From assembly GCF_013002705.1 (NCBI RefSeq), contig NZ_JABEND010000001.1:434001-498000 (forward strand): a stretch of 64,000 nt of DNA, read 5' to 3'. Shown piece after piece: positions 37,246 through 46,324 of the stretch. Both the position numbers and the translations under genes were made by a program. The number at the start of each line of letters is the position of its first letter. Within the stretch, counting starts at the first letter, position 1. The notes beneath the pieces are model-generated. The model had not been told where the DNA came from. It ran no database searches and saw only the letters and a list, made by a program, of their open reading frames with translations. This DNA is from Nakamurella aerolata (GTDB lineage Bacteria > Actinomycetota > Actinomycetes > Mycobacteriales > Nakamurellaceae).

Positions 37246-37291
37246 GCACTGTCCGAGGGCGCTGTCCGAGGGCGCTGTCCGAGGGCGCTGG
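37246..37291. repeat. 13-bp tandem repeat (GCGCTGTCCGAGG)
   Basis: Three and a half copies (37246-37258, 37259-37271, 37272-37284, then partial), about 100 nt upstream of the APC permease start. Copies 2 and 3 are identical, as in a variable-number repeat. Confidence 0.75.
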
Positions 37292-37385
37292 CAACGGACG
37301 CTGCCAACGGCCGTCAGCAGCGTGGCGCCGCGCCACGAGCCAGCGGCACGGTCTGCACGCGATCGGGAAGCGAGGAGACAAGGCG

Positions 37386-38927
37386 ATGCCCAGTCTGTGG
37401 CGTACCAAGTCGGTCGAGCAGTCCATCAAGGACACCGACGAACCGGGCCACCAGCTCAAACGGAACCTGACGGCTTGGGATCTCACGGTGTTCGGCGTCG
37501 CGGTGGTGGTCGGTGCCGGCATCTTCACCCTCGGCGCCAAGGTGGCCGCGGGCAAAGCCGGGCCTTCGGTGACGATCGGGTTCGTGCTGGCCGCGATCAC
37601 CTGCGGGTTGGCTGCGATGTGTTACGCCGAGTTCGCCTCCACCATCCCGGTGGCCGGGTCGGCGTACACCTTCTCTTATGCCACCCTCGGCGAGTTCACC
37701 GCATGGATCATCGGCTGGGACCTGATGCTGGAGCTGGCGCTCGGCGCCGCGGTCGTCGCCAAGAGCTGGTCGCAATATTTAGGGAATGTATTCACCGGGT
37801 TGGACACCACGGCCGGGATCTTCGACTGGGGTGCGGTGCTGGTGATCGCGGTGCTCACCGCCCTGCTGGCCATCGGCACCAAACTTTCGGCGCGCACCAA
37901 CATGGTGATCACCGCGGTCAAGGTCGCGGTGGTGCTGCTGGTGATCGTCGTCGGGTTCTTCTACTTCAAGGCGTCGAACCTCTCGCCGTTCGTGCCGCCC
38001 TCGCAGCCGGTGGAGGGCGGCGGCCGGGTGCTTGATCAGCCTCTGTTCCAGGCGATCATCGGTGAGGCGCCCAGCAATTTCGGCGCGTTCGGCATCCTCG
38101 CCGCGGCGTCCATCGTGTTCTTCGCCTTCATCGGTTTCGACGTTGTCGCCACCGCCGCAGAAGAGACCCGCAAGCCGCAGCGCGATCTGCCGCGCGGCAT
38201 CTTCGGTTCCCTTGCCATCGTCACCGTGCTGTACGTACTGGTGTCGCTGGTGGTCACCGGGATGGTGCCGTACAACGAGCTGGCGCCCATCGTCGACGGC
38301 CAGCCCGATCCGGAAGCGGCAACGCTGTCAACGGCTTTCGCGACCGTTGGGGTCACCTGGGCGAGCAAGGTGATTGCCATCGGCGCGTTGGCCGGTCTCA
38401 CCACCGTGGTGATGGTGCTGATGCTCGGTCAGTCCAGGGTGATCTTCGCGATGTCCCGCGACGGCCTGCTGCCGCGCAGCATGGGCACGGTGAACCCGAA
38501 GACGGGCACCCCGGTGCGGATCACCATCGGTGTCGGCGCGGTGATCGCCGTCATCGCCGGGTTCGTTCCCACCTCCGACCTGGAGGAGATGGTCAACGTC
38601 GGCACGCTGTTCGCGTTCGTGCTGGTGTCGATCGGCGTCATCGTGTTGCGCAAGACGCGCCCCGACCTGCCGCGCGGTTTCCGGGTGCCGTGGGTGCCGG
38701 TGCTGCCGATTCTGTCGGTGCTGGCCTGCGTCTGGCTGATGCTGAACCTGGTGACGTTCACCTGGATCCGGTTCCTGATCTGGATGGCGATCGGCGTGAT
38801 CTTCTATTTCGTTTACAGCCGCAACCATTCCAGGGTCGGCCAGCGCGAACGCGGGGACGGGCTGAAGCTCACCCAAGACCAGTACCGGGCCGCCCGGCAG
38901 AGCTTCGAGGGTGGCCGCGACAACTGA
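37386..38927 (+). CDS. APC family amino-acid permease (cationic amino-acid transporter type)
   Basis: A 513-residue transporter with 12 predicted helices. Its N-terminus RTKSVEQSIKDTDEPGHQLK and the first helix VFGVAVVVGAGIFTLGAKVA, with the GAGIF substrate-binding motif, match the CAT/YhdG-like subfamily, which imports basic or broad-range amino acids. The signatures IGFDVVATAAEETRKPQRDL and MSRDGLLPRSMGTVNPKTGT are present. ATG 37386 has AGGAG about 11 nt upstream. One oddity is a run of AT-rich codons, CAA TAT TTA GGG AAT GTA at 37773-37790, including a rare TTA leucine codon. Downstream is the duplicated palindrome region. Confidence 0.92.
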   Translation: MPSLWRTKSVEQSIKDTDEPGHQLKRNLTAWDLTVFGVAVVVGAGIFTLGAKVAAGKAGPSVTIGFVLAAITCGLAAMCYAEFASTIPVAGSAYTFSYATLGEFTAWIIGWDLMLELALGAAVVAKSWSQYLGNVFTGLDTTAGIFDWGAVLVIAVLTALLAIGTKLSARTNMVITAVKVAVVLLVIVVGFFYFKASNLSPFVPPSQPVEGGGRVLDQPLFQAIIGEAPSNFGAFGILAAASIVFFAFIGFDVVATAAEETRKPQRDLPRGIFGSLAIVTVLYVLVSLVVTGMVPYNELAPIVDGQPDPEAATLSTAFATVGVTWASKVIAIGALAGLTTVVMVLMLGQSRVIFAMSRDGLLPRSMGTVNPKTGTPVRITIGVGAVIAVIAGFVPTSDLEEMVNVGTLFAFVLVSIGVIVLRKTRPDLPRGFRVPWVPVLPILSVLACVWLMLNLVTFTWIRFLIWMAIGVIFYFVYSRNHSRVGQRERGDGLKLTQDQYRAARQSFEGGRDN

Positions 38928-38958
38928 CCGTTGGGGACGAGAAGCAGGACTGGCCGCC

Positions 38959-39192
38959 GCCAGCGCCGTCACCTGCACGCCGCTACCTCGCGCACCCTTC
39001 GGCACGTCGCACACCCACAGCACGGATGCCGGTGTGCGACGTGCCAGACACTGCGCGAACCGGGCCCCGGCGCTGACAGCCACCCGGCCGCCGCGATCCG
39101 GCCAGGCACCCGCGAGCACAACCGTTCCAGTACGTCACAACCCTTCCAGCACGCGGAAACGGTTGTGACGTGCGGAACCAGTTGTGATCGCG
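38959..39192. repeat. 234-bp direct repeat, unit 1 (with palindrome copy B)
   Basis: This unit has two nested inverted repeats. The first (39001-39015 / 39031-39045) uses the arm GGCACGTCGCACACC with a 15-nt loop, the same core as copy A near uvrA, plus outer CGCGCA/TGCGCG. The second has inner arms ACGTCACAACC (39132-39142 / 39161-39171) and outer CACAACCGTTCC / GGAACCAGTTGTG. It lies between the convergent APC and GH3 genes and encodes nothing convincing. Confidence 0.85.
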
Positions 39193-39251
39193 CCCAGGAC
39201 GAGCATGCCGCCTCTCCCCCAGCACCGGCCGCTCCAACCGCGCACGGAGTT

Positions 39252-39485
39252 GCCAGCGCCGTCACCTGCACGCCGCTACCTCGCGCACCCTTCGGCACGT
39301 CGCACACCCACAGCACGGATGCCGGTGTGCGACGTGCCAGAACCTGCGCGAACCGGGCCCCGGCGATGACAGCCACACGGCCGCCGCGATCGGGCCAGGC
39401 ACCCGCGAGCACAACCGTTCCGGCACGTCACAACCCTTCCAGCGCACTGAAACGGTTGTGACGTGCGAAACCAGTTGTGATCGCG
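39252..39485. repeat. 234-bp direct repeat, unit 2 (with palindrome copy C)
   Basis: Same length as unit 1, offset by 293 nt and nearly identical. Palindrome arms at 39294-39308 / 39324-39338 are unchanged. The second inverted repeat gains a longer inner stem (GCACGTCACAACC / GGTTGTGACGTGC). Differences lie mostly in loops and flanks. The 59-nt spacer between units and the 93 nt before the GH3 end hold no gene. Confidence 0.85.
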
Positions 39486-39578
39486 GGCGAAGCTGCGCCG
39501 ACTGTGCTCGCGGGCGGGCCGTTACGACACCGCCCACACGACAGGGCCGTTGACGACACCGCCGCTACGACACTGCCC

Positions 39579-42500
39579 CTACGACACCGCGGCGTCGAAC
39601 AGGTGCCAGCGGTTCTCGCTGCCCAGCGTGATCGACTGCAGCTGCTTGCCAGTGGTCAGCGGCACCGTGGCCGCATAGACGGCCACCTTGTGGTCGCGTG
39701 GCTGGGTCGCATTGGCCGGGCGGTTGATGTACGGCGCTACCGCCAGCGTGGTGCTCCCCGGTTCTGGCTTGGCATTCCACCAGTCGGCCAGGGCGACCGT
39801 GCTGGTGTTGGAGCTGCCGTCGCTGTAGTTCAGCGTCACCGGGATGGTCGCGACCCCGTTGTTGGCGGAGCCGAGAATGGTCAGGGTGCTGCCCGAACCG
39901 CTCAGCAGAATGGTCTGACCGTTGGCGTTCACCATGTTCGGGGTGCCCGGATCGGCTGTGGGCCAACGGGTTCCGCCCGGCTGTGCACTGCCGGGGGTGA
40001 GCCCGACGGACGCCAGTGCCTGCGCGGAATAGCTGTAGCCCTGGCCGTCGAAGTCGCCCGGCGCCTGGTTCGCGTCGTCGGTGATGCCGACGGTGTTGTA
40101 GGCGTCGGCGACTGACAGGTACGGCACCTGGACGGTGGTGCTGACCTCGCGGGTCTTGCCGCCGGCGTAGCTGGTGCCGGCGGTGAGCTGGTGACCACCC
40201 TTACTCGCGTCGGCGGGCACGCTCACCTGCCAGGTGGTGGTCAGCGACTTGCCCGCCGCCAACACCGGCACGCTCGCCGGGGTGGTCGGGCTGGCCTTCC
40301 AGCCGGAAGGCACCTGCAGGGTGTTGGCCACCTGCCGCACCGCCTTGGGCGAATCGTTGACGAACGTCGTGGTGGCGGTGAAGCTCTTGCCCGCGGTCAC
40401 CACCTTTGGCGTCTCGAGCGAGGTGTAACGCAGGGTGTCCTGCTGCTGCACCGACATGGTGGTCTGCAGCGGCAGATCCCTGGACGAGGTGCCAACGAAC
40501 AGCCGGTAGTCGCCCTTGAGCAGCTGCCACTGCTGCGCGTCGGTGTTGAACACGGTGGCGTCGCGACCCTGGATGCGCAGCTGCACCACCCGGGACCGGC
40601 CGGCGCCGAGGGTCACCTTCGCGGTGGCCACCAGACGGCGCGGCGGCTCCTGACCGGTCGGGTCGGGCACCTGCAGGTAGGCCTGCACGGTTTCGGTGCC
40701 AGAGCGCTTGCCGGTGTTGGTGACCCTGGCCAGCACGGTGGCGGTGCCGTCCTTGGTCAGCGGGCTGGCGACCCGCAGGTCGGAGAGCCCAAAGGTGGTG
40801 TAGGACAGGCCATATCCGAACGGGTACAGCGGCTCGATCTGCTGCTGGTCGTACCAGCGGTAACCCACCTGCAGCTTCTCGGAGTACTCGACCCGACCGC
40901 CAACGCCGGGGAACCGGGCCGGATCAGCGGCGGGAACGTCGTCCAGCGACTTCGGGAAGGTCACCGGCAGCCGGCCCGCCGGGTCGACGTCGCCGAACAG
41001 CACCGAGGCGATGGCGTTGCCGCTCTGCTGACCCGGGTACCAGGCCTCGATCAGGCCGGCCACCTTGTCCACCCAAGGCATGGCCACCGCGGAACCGGTG
41101 TTCAGCACCACGACGGTCTTGGGATTGGCGGCGGCCACCGCATCGATCAGCTCGTTCTGGTCGGCCGGCAGATCGATGGTCTTCACGTCGGCGCCCTCGG
41201 TGGTGGGCAGCGCGGCGTACACCACAGCGACGTCGGACTTCTTGGCCAGCGCCACCGCTTCGTTCTGCAGATCCTTACCGGGGACGACCCAGCCCAGCTT
41301 GGCCCTCGCGCCGCCGGCGGCCTGGTAGAACTCGACCTGGACGTCGACCGGCTGACCTGCGGTCAGCGTGACCTTGCCGGTGACGGTGCGGGTGGCACCG
41401 TCCTTCCAGCTGTCGATCACGGTGCTGCCGTTGATCTTCAGCCTGGCGCCGTCGTCGATGGTGAGCGCCATGATGTATTCGCCGGTGGTAGGCGCGGTGA
41501 GGGTTCCGCTCCAGCGCACCGAGAAGTTGGTGGCCGGGACGCCAGGGGCCGGTGAGCTGTTCCAGGTGTTGTCGATCTTCGGCTCGTTGCGGGTGACGAC
41601 CGGGGTCCCGGACAGCGTCTTGTTGTTGTAGTACTGCGCGGTCAAGCCGTTGCCGGTGCCCGACTTCGGCTTCAGCGCCTCGGTCGGAACGGCGGGCGAT
41701 CCACCGTCGGCCTGCGCGGTGCCCTGCGCGTACTCCACCGAGATGCCGGAGCCGGCGCGGTCTTTGATGCCGTCGAACGGAGTGACGGTGCCAGTGCCGG
41801 CGACCGCCGCGCTACCGCCGCCACCGGACAGCGTGCCCTTGCCCGCGCCGGCGCCGATCACCGCGATCGATTGCGGCGCAGCGGTTCCGGAGGACGCGAA
41901 CGGCAGCACCTTGGCGCCGTCGACCGGTTCGTTGCGCAGCAGCACGGTGCCCTGCTCGGAGGCCTGCTTGGCGAACTGCACGTGCGCGGGGGTCGATGCC
42001 TTGGCCGATGTGGAGTTGGGGCTCGGGTTGTCGACAAGGCCGAACCGGAACATCTGCCGCAGGGTTCGGCTGACCTTGTCGTTCAGCTCGCTCTCCGGGA
42101 CGGCGCCCCGCTGCACCGCGGCCTTGAGGGCGTCACCGAAGTAGGTGGAGCCCGGCATCTCCATGTCCAGGCCGTTCAGCGCGGACGGAACGGTGCTGTG
42201 GGTGCCGCCCCAGTCCGAGGTGACGAACCCGTCGTACTTCCATTCGTCCTTGAGAATGCCGTCGAGGTAAGCGTTCTCGCAGGCGAACTGACCGTTGATG
42301 ACGCTGTACGAGCACATCGCCGACGACGGGTTCGAATCGTCGATGATGTCTTCGAAGGCCTTGGTGTACATCTCCCGGACCGTGCGGTCGTCGACAATCG
42401 CGTTGTCCGCCATGGTGTTCCGGTAGGTCTCTTGGTTGTAGACGGCCCAGTGCTTGACCTGGGCCATTACGCCTTTGTCCTGGATGCCGTCGATGGTGCC

Positions 42501-43058
42501 CGCGCCGATCTGTGCGGTGAGGTACGGGTCTTCGCTGTAGCTCTCGAACGCCCTGCCCCAGCGCGGATCCCGGACGATGTTGACGGTGGGACCGAGGTCG
42601 ACGTCGGCGCCCTTGCTCTTCATCTCGGCGCCGATGACGCTGCCGTACCGGCGGGCGATCGCCGGGTCGAAGGTGGCGGCCAGCGACACCGCGGCGGGCA
42701 GCTGGGTGGTGTCCTTCATCCGGACGCCGACCGGGCCGTCCTGCAGTTTCAGGTTGGGGATGCACAGCCGGGGAACGCCGAGGACGAGCCCGGTGTAGCC
42801 CTGGCGGTCGGACTGGCCGTGTACCAGCTGGATCTTTTCGTCCAGGGTGAGCTGGTCGACCACCTGCTTGACCTTTTCTTCGGTCGGTGCCGTGGAACCG
42901 ACCCATGGGCAATCCCCCGCGGCGGGCGCTGCCGCCGGGCGGGCGACCGGCCCCTGGTCGGCTGCCGGCGTCGACGGCGCCTGCGCGAGCACGGGTGGCA
43001 ACACCCCAGCGGTCAAGGTCAGCGAACACGCAAGTGCGGCAAACATGCGACGGTGCAT
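39579..43058 (-). CDS. secreted multidomain glycoside hydrolase family 3 (beta-glucosidase type)
   Basis: A 1159-residue exported enzyme. Residues 1-26 are a signal peptide ending VLAQA. The GH3 N-terminal barrel includes VDLGPTVNIVRDPRWGRAFE and the nucleophile Asp282 in FVTSDWGGTHS. The C-terminal GH3 sandwich is split by a PA14 carbohydrate-binding insert (about 470-590: LTAQYYNNKTLSG to ARAKLGWVVPG), followed by a fibronectin-III-like domain (PLYPFGYGLSYTTF), a NEW3 domain (about 885-965) and a C-terminal beta domain after DANQAPGDFDGQGYSYSA. This layout is typical of exo-acting beta-glucosidases or xylosidases; the sugar is uncertain. GGAGG lies 8 nt before ATG 43058. Confidence 0.93.
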   Translation of the reverse strand: MHRRMFAALACSLTLTAGVLPPVLAQAPSTPAADQGPVARPAAAPAAGDCPWVGSTAPTEEKVKQVVDQLTLDEKIQLVHGQSDRQGYTGLVLGVPRLCIPNLKLQDGPVGVRMKDTTQLPAAVSLAATFDPAIARRYGSVIGAEMKSKGADVDLGPTVNIVRDPRWGRAFESYSEDPYLTAQIGAGTIDGIQDKGVMAQVKHWAVYNQETYRNTMADNAIVDDRTVREMYTKAFEDIIDDSNPSSAMCSYSVINGQFACENAYLDGILKDEWKYDGFVTSDWGGTHSTVPSALNGLDMEMPGSTYFGDALKAAVQRGAVPESELNDKVSRTLRQMFRFGLVDNPSPNSTSAKASTPAHVQFAKQASEQGTVLLRNEPVDGAKVLPFASSGTAAPQSIAVIGAGAGKGTLSGGGGSAAVAGTGTVTPFDGIKDRAGSGISVEYAQGTAQADGGSPAVPTEALKPKSGTGNGLTAQYYNNKTLSGTPVVTRNEPKIDNTWNSSPAPGVPATNFSVRWSGTLTAPTTGEYIMALTIDDGARLKINGSTVIDSWKDGATRTVTGKVTLTAGQPVDVQVEFYQAAGGARAKLGWVVPGKDLQNEAVALAKKSDVAVVYAALPTTEGADVKTIDLPADQNELIDAVAAANPKTVVVLNTGSAVAMPWVDKVAGLIEAWYPGQQSGNAIASVLFGDVDPAGRLPVTFPKSLDDVPAADPARFPGVGGRVEYSEKLQVGYRWYDQQQIEPLYPFGYGLSYTTFGLSDLRVASPLTKDGTATVLARVTNTGKRSGTETVQAYLQVPDPTGQEPPRRLVATAKVTLGAGRSRVVQLRIQGRDATVFNTDAQQWQLLKGDYRLFVGTSSRDLPLQTTMSVQQQDTLRYTSLETPKVVTAGKSFTATTTFVNDSPKAVRQVANTLQVPSGWKASPTTPASVPVLAAGKSLTTTWQVSVPADASKGGHQLTAGTSYAGGKTREVSTTVQVPYLSVADAYNTVGITDDANQAPGDFDGQGYSYSAQALASVGLTPGSAQPGGTRWPTADPGTPNMVNANGQTILLSGSGSTLTILGSANNGVATIPVTLNYSDGSSNTSTVALADWWNAKPEPGSTTLAVAPYINRPANATQPRDHKVAVYAATVPLTTGKQLQSITLGSENRWHLFDAAVS

Positions 43059-43418
43059 GACTTTTCCTCCATCGGCGCAGCGATCAGCGTCGGTTGGTCG
43101 TTCGAAGTGGTTCTACCTTCTACTGACCAACACCGGATGTCAATCACGTCAGCAAAACGCTATTTCAGCCTAATGATCAGCATTAATCACCAACGCTGTG
43201 CCGCGAATCAGATCCGGCCTGGTCCCGATTTTTTACGGACAACGGAAGTATTTGGCCACCGGTTGCCGCGGTCGGATTTGCGGTGTTCTCGGAGCCGATC
43301 ACCCTGCCAACACGCCAACGCTGCCAACGCTGCCAACACCGCGCAGGCCGCCCCGCTGTTGACGAGCCGCGGTTCAGTAGGCGGGAGTTCGGTGGGCGCT
43401 GTTTCAGTGGGCCGCGTT
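43059..43418. promoter_or_regulatory. GH3 promoter region, AT-rich
   Basis: No gene is seen in these 360 nt. 43130-43190 is by far the most AT-rich intergenic stretch of the window (AAAACGCTATTTCAGCC and the region after it), with TTTTTT at about 43230. It presumably holds the GH3 promoter on the minus strand. The polA-proximal side has short CCAACGCTG repeats. Confidence 0.5.
43171..43185. promoter_or_regulatory. candidate operator TAATG-N5-CATTA upstream of GH3
   Basis: Dyad-symmetric 15-mer in the AT-rich patch, 113 nt before the GH3 start. It resembles a site for a sugar-responsive repressor; no regulator gene is adjacent. Confidence 0.35.
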
Positions 43419-46202
43419 TCAGTGTGCGGCGTCGTCCCAGTTCTTGCCGACCCCGACGGAGACGTCCATGTCGACGTCGAGCGAGTAGGCCCCGCCCATC
43501 TCTTCCCGCAGCACCGTGGTGACCGCCTCGGTCTCGCCGTCGGCCACCTCGCAGACCAGCTCGTCGTGCACCTGCAGCAGCAGTCGCGAGCTGAGCTGCT
43601 CGCGCTGCAACCGATCGGCGACGTTGATCATCGCCACCTTGATGATGTCGGCGGCACTACCTTGGATCGGCGAGTTCAGCGCGATGCGCTCAGCCGCCTC
43701 GCGGCGCTGACGCACGTCGCTGGTGAGATCGGGCAGGTATCGACGGCGGCCGAAAACGGTTTGCGTGTAGCCGTCTTTGCGGGCCTGGTCGACCGCGGCC
43801 CGCAGGAAGTCGCGGACTCCGCCGAACCGCTCGAAGTAGGCGTCCATCTGCTGTTTGGCCTCGTCGCGGCTGATCTTCAGCTGCGCGGCCAACCCGAACG
43901 CGGACAACCCGTACGCCAGCCCGTAGCTCATCGCCTTGACCCGGCGGCGTTGTTCGGCGGTGACCTCGTCCAGCGGAATGCTGAACGCCCTCGACGCCAC
44001 AAAGGTGTGCAGATCTTCGCCGGAGCGGAAGGCCTCGATCAGCCCGGCGTCCTGCGACAGGTGCGCCATGATCCGCATCTCGATCTGCGAATAGTCGGCG
44101 GTCAGCAGCAGCGCATATCCGCCGCCGGGGATGAAGGCCTTGCGGATCTGCCTGCCCTCTTCGGTGCGGATCGGGATGTTCTGCAGGTTCGGATCGGTGG
44201 ACGACAGCCGCCCGGTGGCCGCGATGTTCTGCAGGTAGGTGGTGTGGATGCGGTACTGGCCGGATCCGGCCTCCCGCAACGACTTCTGCAGTCCCTCGAT
44301 GGTGGTGCGCAGCTTCATCACGTCGCGGTGCCGCAGCAGGTGCGCAAGGAACGGGTGCTCGGTGGTCGCGTACAGATCGGTGAGCGCATCGGCGTCGGTG
44401 GTGTAGCCGGTCTTGGTGCGCTTGGTCTTCGGCATGTCGAGTTCGTCGAACAGCACGGTCTGCAGCTGCTTCGGCGAACCGAGGTTGATCTCTTTGCCGA
44501 TCACGTCGTAGGCCTGCTGAGCGGCGGACACCACCTCGGCGGAGAACTCGGCGTGCAGTTGGCCGAGATAGTCGGCGTCGACCGCGATGCCGGCGCGCTC
44601 CATGCCGCCGAGCACCCGCATCACCGGCAGCTCCATGTCGGTGAGCAGATCGAGCTGCCCCGACTCCTCCAGTTGCGCCGCCAGCACGTCGGCGAGGTCG
44701 AGCACCGCGCGGGCCTCGACCATCAGCGCGACGTCGGCGCCGGCGGAGTCGCCGCCGGCGTCCGCCTCGTCGATCAGCGACAGCTGCGCCGGCTCGGCAT
44801 TGTCGGCCTGCAGGGTGCGGTGCAGGTAGCGCTGCACCAGATCACCGAGGTCGAACGAGCGCTGGCCCGGCAGCGCAAGGTAGGCCGCCAGCGCGGTGTC
44901 GCTGACCACACCGTCGACCGGCCAGCCCCTGGCGATCAGCGCGTTGATGGCCGGCTTCAGGTCGTGACCGACCTTGGGACGGGCCGGGTCGGCCAGGTAC
45001 TCGGCAATCGCCGCGTCGTCCGCGGCGTCCAGCTCGGTGACGTCGACCACCGCGCCGGCGCCGTCGGGCGCGGCGAACGCCAGGGTGTTGACGTCTCCGG
45101 CGCCGGCACCGAACTGCCCGCGCACCACAAGGCCGATGCGGTCGGCGCCCGCGTGCTCGGTGAGCCAGGCACCGACCTCGCCGGGACCGAGCCGCCCGCC
45201 GGTGACCTCGAAACCGCCCTCGATGCTGGTCTCGTCGGCCTGGTCGAAGATCTCCAGCAGCCGCTCCCGAAGCACCCGGAACTGCAGGGTGTCGAAGATG
45301 GCGTGCACGGCCTCCCTGTCGTACGGCTGGGCGACCAGGTCGACAGCGGGATCGGCCGCGACCGGCACGTCCCTGACGAGCTCGGTGAGCCTGCGGTTCT
45401 GCAACACGTTGGAAAGGTTGTCGCGCAAGGCGTTTCCGGCCTTGCCCGGGACCTGGTCGACCTGGTCGACCAACGACGTCAGGTTGCCGTACTCGCGAAC
45501 CCACTTGGCCGCCGTCTTCTCGCCGACGCCGGGAATGTTCGGCAGGTTGTCGGAAGGATCGCCGCGCAGCGCCGCGTAGTCGGGGTACTGGGCCGGGGTG
45601 AGGCCGTACTTGTTCATCACCTCGTCAGGGGTGAACCTGGTCAGCTCCGACACTCCCCGCTTCGGGTACAGCACGGTGACCTGGTCGGACACCAGCTGCA
45701 GGGCGTCGCGGTCTCCCGTGCAGATGCGCACGTCGAGGTTCTCGCTGGTGGCCCGCACGGTGAGGGTGGCGATCACGTCGTCCGCCTCGTAGTTCTCGGC
45801 CTCGAGCGTGGGAATGCGCAGCGCCTCGAGCACCTGCTTGATCATCTCAACCTGGCCGCGGAACTCATCAGGGCTGGCCGAGCGGTTGGCCTTGTACGCC
45901 GCGTACTCCTCGCTGCGCCAGGTCTTGCGGGACAGGTCGAAGGCCACCGCGACATGGGTCGGTGCTTCGTCGCGCAGCAGGTTGATCAGCATCGAGGTGA
46001 ACCCGTACACCGCGTTGGTCGGCTGCCCCGTTGTGGTGGAGAAGTTCTCCACCGGGAGCGCATAGAACGCGCGGTAGGCGATCGAGTGCCCGTCCACCAG
46101 CAGCAGCGTGCCGCCCTGGCCCTTGGCTTGCGTCTGCTCGCCCAGGGGCTGCTCGGTGGACGCCTGCGGTGCGGTCGGTGCGCTGCTGGTTGTTGCTGCC
46201 AC
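43419..46202 (-). CDS. polA: DNA polymerase I
   Basis: Repair and Okazaki-fragment polymerase of 927 residues. The 5' nuclease domain (about 35-320) starts LLLVDGHSIAYRAFYALP and contains ICTGDRDALQLVSDQ and the helix-hairpin-helix LPNIPGVGEKTAAKWVREYG. The 3'-5' exonuclease-like middle domain lacks clear catalytic DxE residues, as usual in actinobacteria. The polymerase domain shows motif A LLTADYSQIEMRIMAHLS, the finger helix RRRVKAMSYGLAYGLSAFGL and motif C LLQVHDELVCEV. GTG 46202 has TACACT 6 nt upstream and 33 residues precede the nuclease. Its neighbours rpsA and the PaaI thioesterase match mycobacterial order. Confidence 0.97.
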   Translation of the reverse strand: MAATTSSAPTAPQASTEQPLGEQTQAKGQGGTLLLVDGHSIAYRAFYALPVENFSTTTGQPTNAVYGFTSMLINLLRDEAPTHVAVAFDLSRKTWRSEEYAAYKANRSASPDEFRGQVEMIKQVLEALRIPTLEAENYEADDVIATLTVRATSENLDVRICTGDRDALQLVSDQVTVLYPKRGVSELTRFTPDEVMNKYGLTPAQYPDYAALRGDPSDNLPNIPGVGEKTAAKWVREYGNLTSLVDQVDQVPGKAGNALRDNLSNVLQNRRLTELVRDVPVAADPAVDLVAQPYDREAVHAIFDTLQFRVLRERLLEIFDQADETSIEGGFEVTGGRLGPGEVGAWLTEHAGADRIGLVVRGQFGAGAGDVNTLAFAAPDGAGAVVDVTELDAADDAAIAEYLADPARPKVGHDLKPAINALIARGWPVDGVVSDTALAAYLALPGQRSFDLGDLVQRYLHRTLQADNAEPAQLSLIDEADAGGDSAGADVALMVEARAVLDLADVLAAQLEESGQLDLLTDMELPVMRVLGGMERAGIAVDADYLGQLHAEFSAEVVSAAQQAYDVIGKEINLGSPKQLQTVLFDELDMPKTKRTKTGYTTDADALTDLYATTEHPFLAHLLRHRDVMKLRTTIEGLQKSLREAGSGQYRIHTTYLQNIAATGRLSSTDPNLQNIPIRTEEGRQIRKAFIPGGGYALLLTADYSQIEMRIMAHLSQDAGLIEAFRSGEDLHTFVASRAFSIPLDEVTAEQRRRVKAMSYGLAYGLSAFGLAAQLKISRDEAKQQMDAYFERFGGVRDFLRAAVDQARKDGYTQTVFGRRRYLPDLTSDVRQRREAAERIALNSPIQGSAADIIKVAMINVADRLQREQLSSRLLLQVHDELVCEVADGETEAVTTVLREEMGGAYSLDVDMDVSVGVGKNWDDAAH

Positions 46203-46208
46203 CCCGCG

Positions 46209-46214
46209 AGTGTA
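46209..46214 (-). promoter_or_regulatory. -10 box TACACT of polA (leaderless pattern)
   Basis: Minus-strand TANNNT, 6 nt before GTG 46202. Confidence 0.5.
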
Positions 46215-46312
46215 GAAGTGCCGGCCGACATCACGGCGCCGCGGCTCCCGCCTCCGGCCACGGCTCCCGGCTCCGGCCGGGCTGTGGCTGCTGCCGGCTG
46301 TTGCGCGCCGGT

Positions 46313-46318
46313 TAGATT
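46313..46318 (+). promoter_or_regulatory. -10 box TAGATT of the PaaI-like gene (leaderless pattern)
   Basis: TANNNT, 6 nt before ATG 46325. It forms a divergent leaderless pair with polA in a 122-nt gap. Confidence 0.55.
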
Positions 46319-46324
46319 CTGGGC

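Noticed and set aside
38959-39485. Repeat block considered as a CRISPR array
   Set aside because: There are only two 234-bp units containing palindromes, no short regularly spaced repeats, and no cas genes in the window.
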